This document shows positions 6,136 through 7,878 of a stretch of DNA of 7,878 nucleotides, piece by piece. The translations under genes and the position numbers were made by a program. Origin of the DNA: Campylobacterales bacterium (GTDB lineage: Bacteria > Campylobacterota > Campylobacteria > Campylobacterales > JAADDG01); NCBI GenBank assembly GCA_027009865.1, contig JALVCR010000253.1, forward strand, positions 1 to 7,878. The letters run 5' to 3'. The notes under the pieces were generated by a model, which ran no database searches, had not been told where the DNA came from, and worked only from the letters and a program-made list of their open reading frames with translations. Each line of letters starts with the position of its first letter. The first letter of the stretch is position 1.

Positions 6136-6983
6136 GAACGATAAAGTATGAAGATATAGTAAAATCGATAAAAAATATGATTATGCATACGGCTACGAAT
6201 CTGCCTGAAGATGCTCTAAATGCTTTAAAAAAGGCTTATGAAGAGGAAAAAAGCCCTGTGGCTAAAAAAGTAATAGAGCAGCTTTTGGAAAATGCTCAAA
6301 TAGCAAAAGAGGAGAAAAAGCCCTTATGCCAAGATACCGGTCTTGCGGTATTTTTCGTAAAAGTGGGGCAGGATTTAAAAATTGAGGGCGGAAGCTTGAA
6401 AGATGCCATAAACGAAGGAACCGAGCAGGGATATAAAGAGGGCTATCTTAGAGCTTCAACATGCGACTGTTTTACAAGAGAGAATCTAAAAGATAAAATA
6501 GGCTACAATCTCCCTGCCATCATCCATTTTGATATCGTAGAGGGAGATAAGCTTGATATAGAATATGCCGCAAAGGGAGGGGGAAGCGAAAACGTAAGTA
6601 GAGCCAAAGTTTTAGCCCCGGCTCAAGGAAAACAGGGAATTATCGACTTTGTAAAAGAGGTTATCTCAGAGGCTGGCCCAAACCCTTGCCCTCCGATAAT
6701 TGTGGGAATAGGAATAGGAGGAACTTTTGAAAAGGCCGCAATTTCCAGCAAACACGCCCTATTTAGAGAGGCCGGTTCTCCAAATCCCGATCCCGAACTT
6801 GACGAGTTTGAAAAAGAGATACTATATGAGCTTAACAATCTTGGAATCGGAGCTATGGGAATGGGAGGAACTCAGACGGTTTTAGCCGTCCATATCGAGA
6901 AAAATCCTTGCCATATAGCAAGTTTGCCTGTAAGCGTAAATGTTCAATGCCATAGCAGCAGACACTCACATATTCAACTTTAA
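6132..6983 (+). CDS. fumA: Class I fumarate hydratase, alpha subunit (two-subunit, iron-sulfur type)
   Basis: Catalytic N-terminal half of an oxygen-sensitive [4Fe-4S] fumarase that interconverts fumarate and malate; it acts with the beta subunit encoded next. The 283-residue product has the expected length. Signature blocks are KPLCQDTGLAVFF (63-75), GYLRASTCDCFTRENLKD (104-121), GGGSENVSRAK (149-159), GPNPCPPIIVGIGIGG (182-197), GAMGMGGTQTVLAV (240-253) and CHIASLPVSVNVQCHSSRH (260-278). Cys66, Cys186 and one of Cys260/Cys273 (more likely 273) are the probable cluster ligands, by family pattern. The ATG overlaps the mdh stop as ATGA, with GGAGAG just upstream, so translation is probably coupled. 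L-tartrate dehydratase alpha subunits are homologous and sometimes receive the same annotation. The position between mdh and sucC makes fumarase much more likely. Confidence 0.93.
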   Translation: MRTIKYEDIVKSIKNMIMHTATNLPEDALNALKKAYEEEKSPVAKKVIEQLLENAQIAKEEKKPLCQDTGLAVFFVKVGQDLKIEGGSLKDAINEGTEQGYKEGYLRASTCDCFTRENLKDKIGYNLPAIIHFDIVEGDKLDIEYAAKGGGSENVSRAKVLAPAQGKQGIIDFVKEVISEAGPNPCPPIIVGIGIGGTFEKAAISSKHALFREAGSPNPDPELDEFEKEILYELNNLGIGAMGMGGTQTVLAVHIEKNPCHIASLPVSVNVQCHSSRHSHIQL

Positions 6984-6993
6984 AGGAAGCAAA

Positions 6994-7557
6994 ATGAGCA
7001 ATACTTATCATTTGACAACTCCTTTAAGCGAAGAGGATGTTACCAAGCTTAAAGCCGGAGATATCGTCTATCTAAGCGGAACTATCTATACCGCAAGAGA
7101 CGCGGCTCACAAAAGGCTTGTAGATCTTATAGAAAACAAAGAGGAACTTCCTTTTTGTCTTGACGGAGCCGTTATCTATTTTGTAGGCCCAACTCCCCCA
7201 AAACCAGGAGAGCCGATAGGAAGTGCGGGACCTACGACAAGCTATAGAATGGATAGCTACTCTCCTATTTTGATAAAACACGGCCTTAAAGGCATGATAG
7301 GAAAAGGAAAGAGAAACCAAGAGGTAAAAGATGCCTGCAAAAAATATAAAGCGGTATATTTTGGCGCTACTGGAGGAGCTGGAGCCCTTCTTTCAAAAGC
7401 GATAAAAGAGGCCGAAGTTATAGCTTACGAGGAGCTTGGCCCTGAGGCTATAAGAAGGCTTAAAGTGGAGAATTTTCCGGTAACTGTGGTAAACGACACT
7501 TACGGAAACGACCTTTATGAAGAGGGAAGAAAACTTTACGAAAAAAAAGAGGATTAA
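6994..7557 (+). CDS. fumB: Class I fumarate hydratase, beta subunit
   Basis: Second subunit of the two-part class I fumarase; in single-chain versions it corresponds to the C-terminal domain that helps bind the dicarboxylate substrate. The 187-residue product carries the usual blocks: AGDIVYLSGTIYTARDAAHKR (21-41, with the ARDAAHKR substrate-domain motif), FVGPTPPKPG (63-72), GPTTSYRMD (79-87), MIGKGKR (101-107), FGATGGAGALL (123-133) and the closing VVNDTYGNDLY (165-175). I chose the ATG at 6994 because it gives the canonical short N-terminus and has AAAGGAAG directly upstream. A longer in-frame extension back to 6940 would run through the conserved end of the alpha subunit and is unlikely. 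Only 10 bases separate it from the alpha gene, so the two subunits should be made in balance. As with the alpha chain, tartrate dehydratase is the homologous alternative. Confidence 0.93.
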   Translation: MSNTYHLTTPLSEEDVTKLKAGDIVYLSGTIYTARDAAHKRLVDLIENKEELPFCLDGAVIYFVGPTPPKPGEPIGSAGPTTSYRMDSYSPILIKHGLKGMIGKGKRNQEVKDACKKYKAVYFGATGGAGALLSKAIKEAEVIAYEELGPEAIRRLKVENFPVTVVNDTYGNDLYEEGRKLYEKKED

Positions 7558-7569
7558 AGGAAGGAAAGC

Positions 7570-7878
7570 ATGAATATACATGAATATCAAGCCAAAGAGA
7601 TTTTCAAAAAATATGGAGTCCCTACTCCAAGAGGAAAAGTAGCCCAAAGCGTAGAAGAGGCAGTTGAGGCAGCAAAAGAGCTGGGGGGAAATTTATGGGT
7701 TGTAAAAGCTCAAATCCATGCCGGAGGTAGAGGTCTTGGCGGTGGAGTAAAGCTTGCTAAAAGTTTGGATGAAGTTAAAGAGTGGGCTTCCAAAATTTTG
7801 GGAATGACTCTTGTAACACATCAAACAGGCCCTGAAGGAAAAGTGGTTCATAAAGTCTATATCGAAGAGGGAGCCGAT
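7570..7878 (+). CDS. sucC: Succinyl-CoA synthetase (ADP-forming) beta subunit, N-terminal part (cut by right window edge)
   Basis: SucC with SucD interconverts succinyl-CoA and succinate with nucleotide triphosphate turnover. In an oxidative cycle it makes ATP; in a reductive cycle it forms succinyl-CoA for 2-oxoglutarate synthesis. Only the first 103 codons are present. They open with the standard MNIHEYQAKEIFKKYGVP and show the ATP-grasp nucleotide-binding segment VVKAQIHAGGRGLGGGVKLA (about 44-63), then HQTGPEG (84-90) and KVYIEEG (95-101). The ATG at 7570 follows an AAGGAAGGAAA ribosome binding region and lies 12 bases after the fumarase beta stop, so it is in the same operon. sucD is expected just beyond the window. 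Confidence 0.95.
   Translation, partial: MNIHEYQAKEIFKKYGVPTPRGKVAQSVEEAVEAAKELGGNLWVVKAQIHAGGRGLGGGVKLAKSLDEVKEWASKILGMTLVTHQTGPEGKVVHKVYIEEGAD

Noticed and set aside
5859..6188. 109-codon open frame on the minus strand across the mdh/fumarase alpha junction
   Set aside because: It is antisense to two well-supported conserved genes, lacks a recognisable domain, and its composition is that of a complementary-strand shadow.
6623..6838. 71-codon minus-strand open frame within fumarase alpha
   Set aside because: Antisense to conserved Gly/Pro-rich fumarase motifs, which explains its Ser/Gly/Pro composition.
6940..6993. Upstream in-frame extension of the fumarase beta subunit
   Set aside because: It runs through the conserved NVQCH end of the alpha subunit in another frame; the ATG at 6994 has its own ribosome binding site and gives the normal family start.
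7072..7647. Two minus-strand open frames (7072-7320 and 7393-7647) opposite fumarase beta and sucC
   Set aside because: Both are antisense to strongly conserved coding sequence, with no ribosome binding site or family motif.

Overview
The window looks like a chromosomal segment of a Campylobacterota (epsilonproteobacterial) genome. This is an inference from the very A+T-rich, Lys/Ile/Phe-rich coding, the style of the TatB, TatC and MltG proteins, and a central-carbon operon that pairs malate dehydrogenase with a two-subunit class I fumarase and succinyl-CoA synthetase. I cannot name a species. All genes look intact except the two cut by the window edges. I see no tRNA, rRNA, CRISPR array, insertion sequence or prophage remnant.

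Layout. Positions 1-4117 hold a leftward (minus-strand) run. In transcription order it is a large membrane-anchored AsmA-like protein, then tatB, tatC and queA (queA runs off the left edge). tatB/tatC overlap by 8 bases and tatC/queA by 11 bases. A rightward gene, mltG, starts at 4059, inside the 5' end of the AsmA-like gene, so the two genes overlap head-to-head by about 60 bases. After mltG comes a 169-base intergenic region (5004-5172) with candidate regulatory structure. It precedes a tight rightward operon mdh - fumarase alpha - fumarase beta - sucC, which continues past the right edge.

How the genes work together. The left half is about the cell envelope: TatBC form the receptor for folded-protein export, MltG trims nascent peptidoglycan strands at the inner membrane, and the AsmA-like protein belongs to a group linked to lipid traffic and outer-membrane integrity. 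queA (tRNA queuosine synthesis) appears to be a co-transcribed passenger. The right half encodes consecutive steps between oxaloacetate and succinyl-CoA (fumarate/succinate interconversion excepted). In this phylum these can run oxidatively or in the reductive (CO2-fixing) TCA direction; the window does not show which.

Nothing here is clearly a new system. The points most worth a second look are the 5' overlap of the mltG and AsmA-like genes with possible promoters inside each other, and the mdh leader, which has a possible pair of alternative hairpins at the ribosome binding site.
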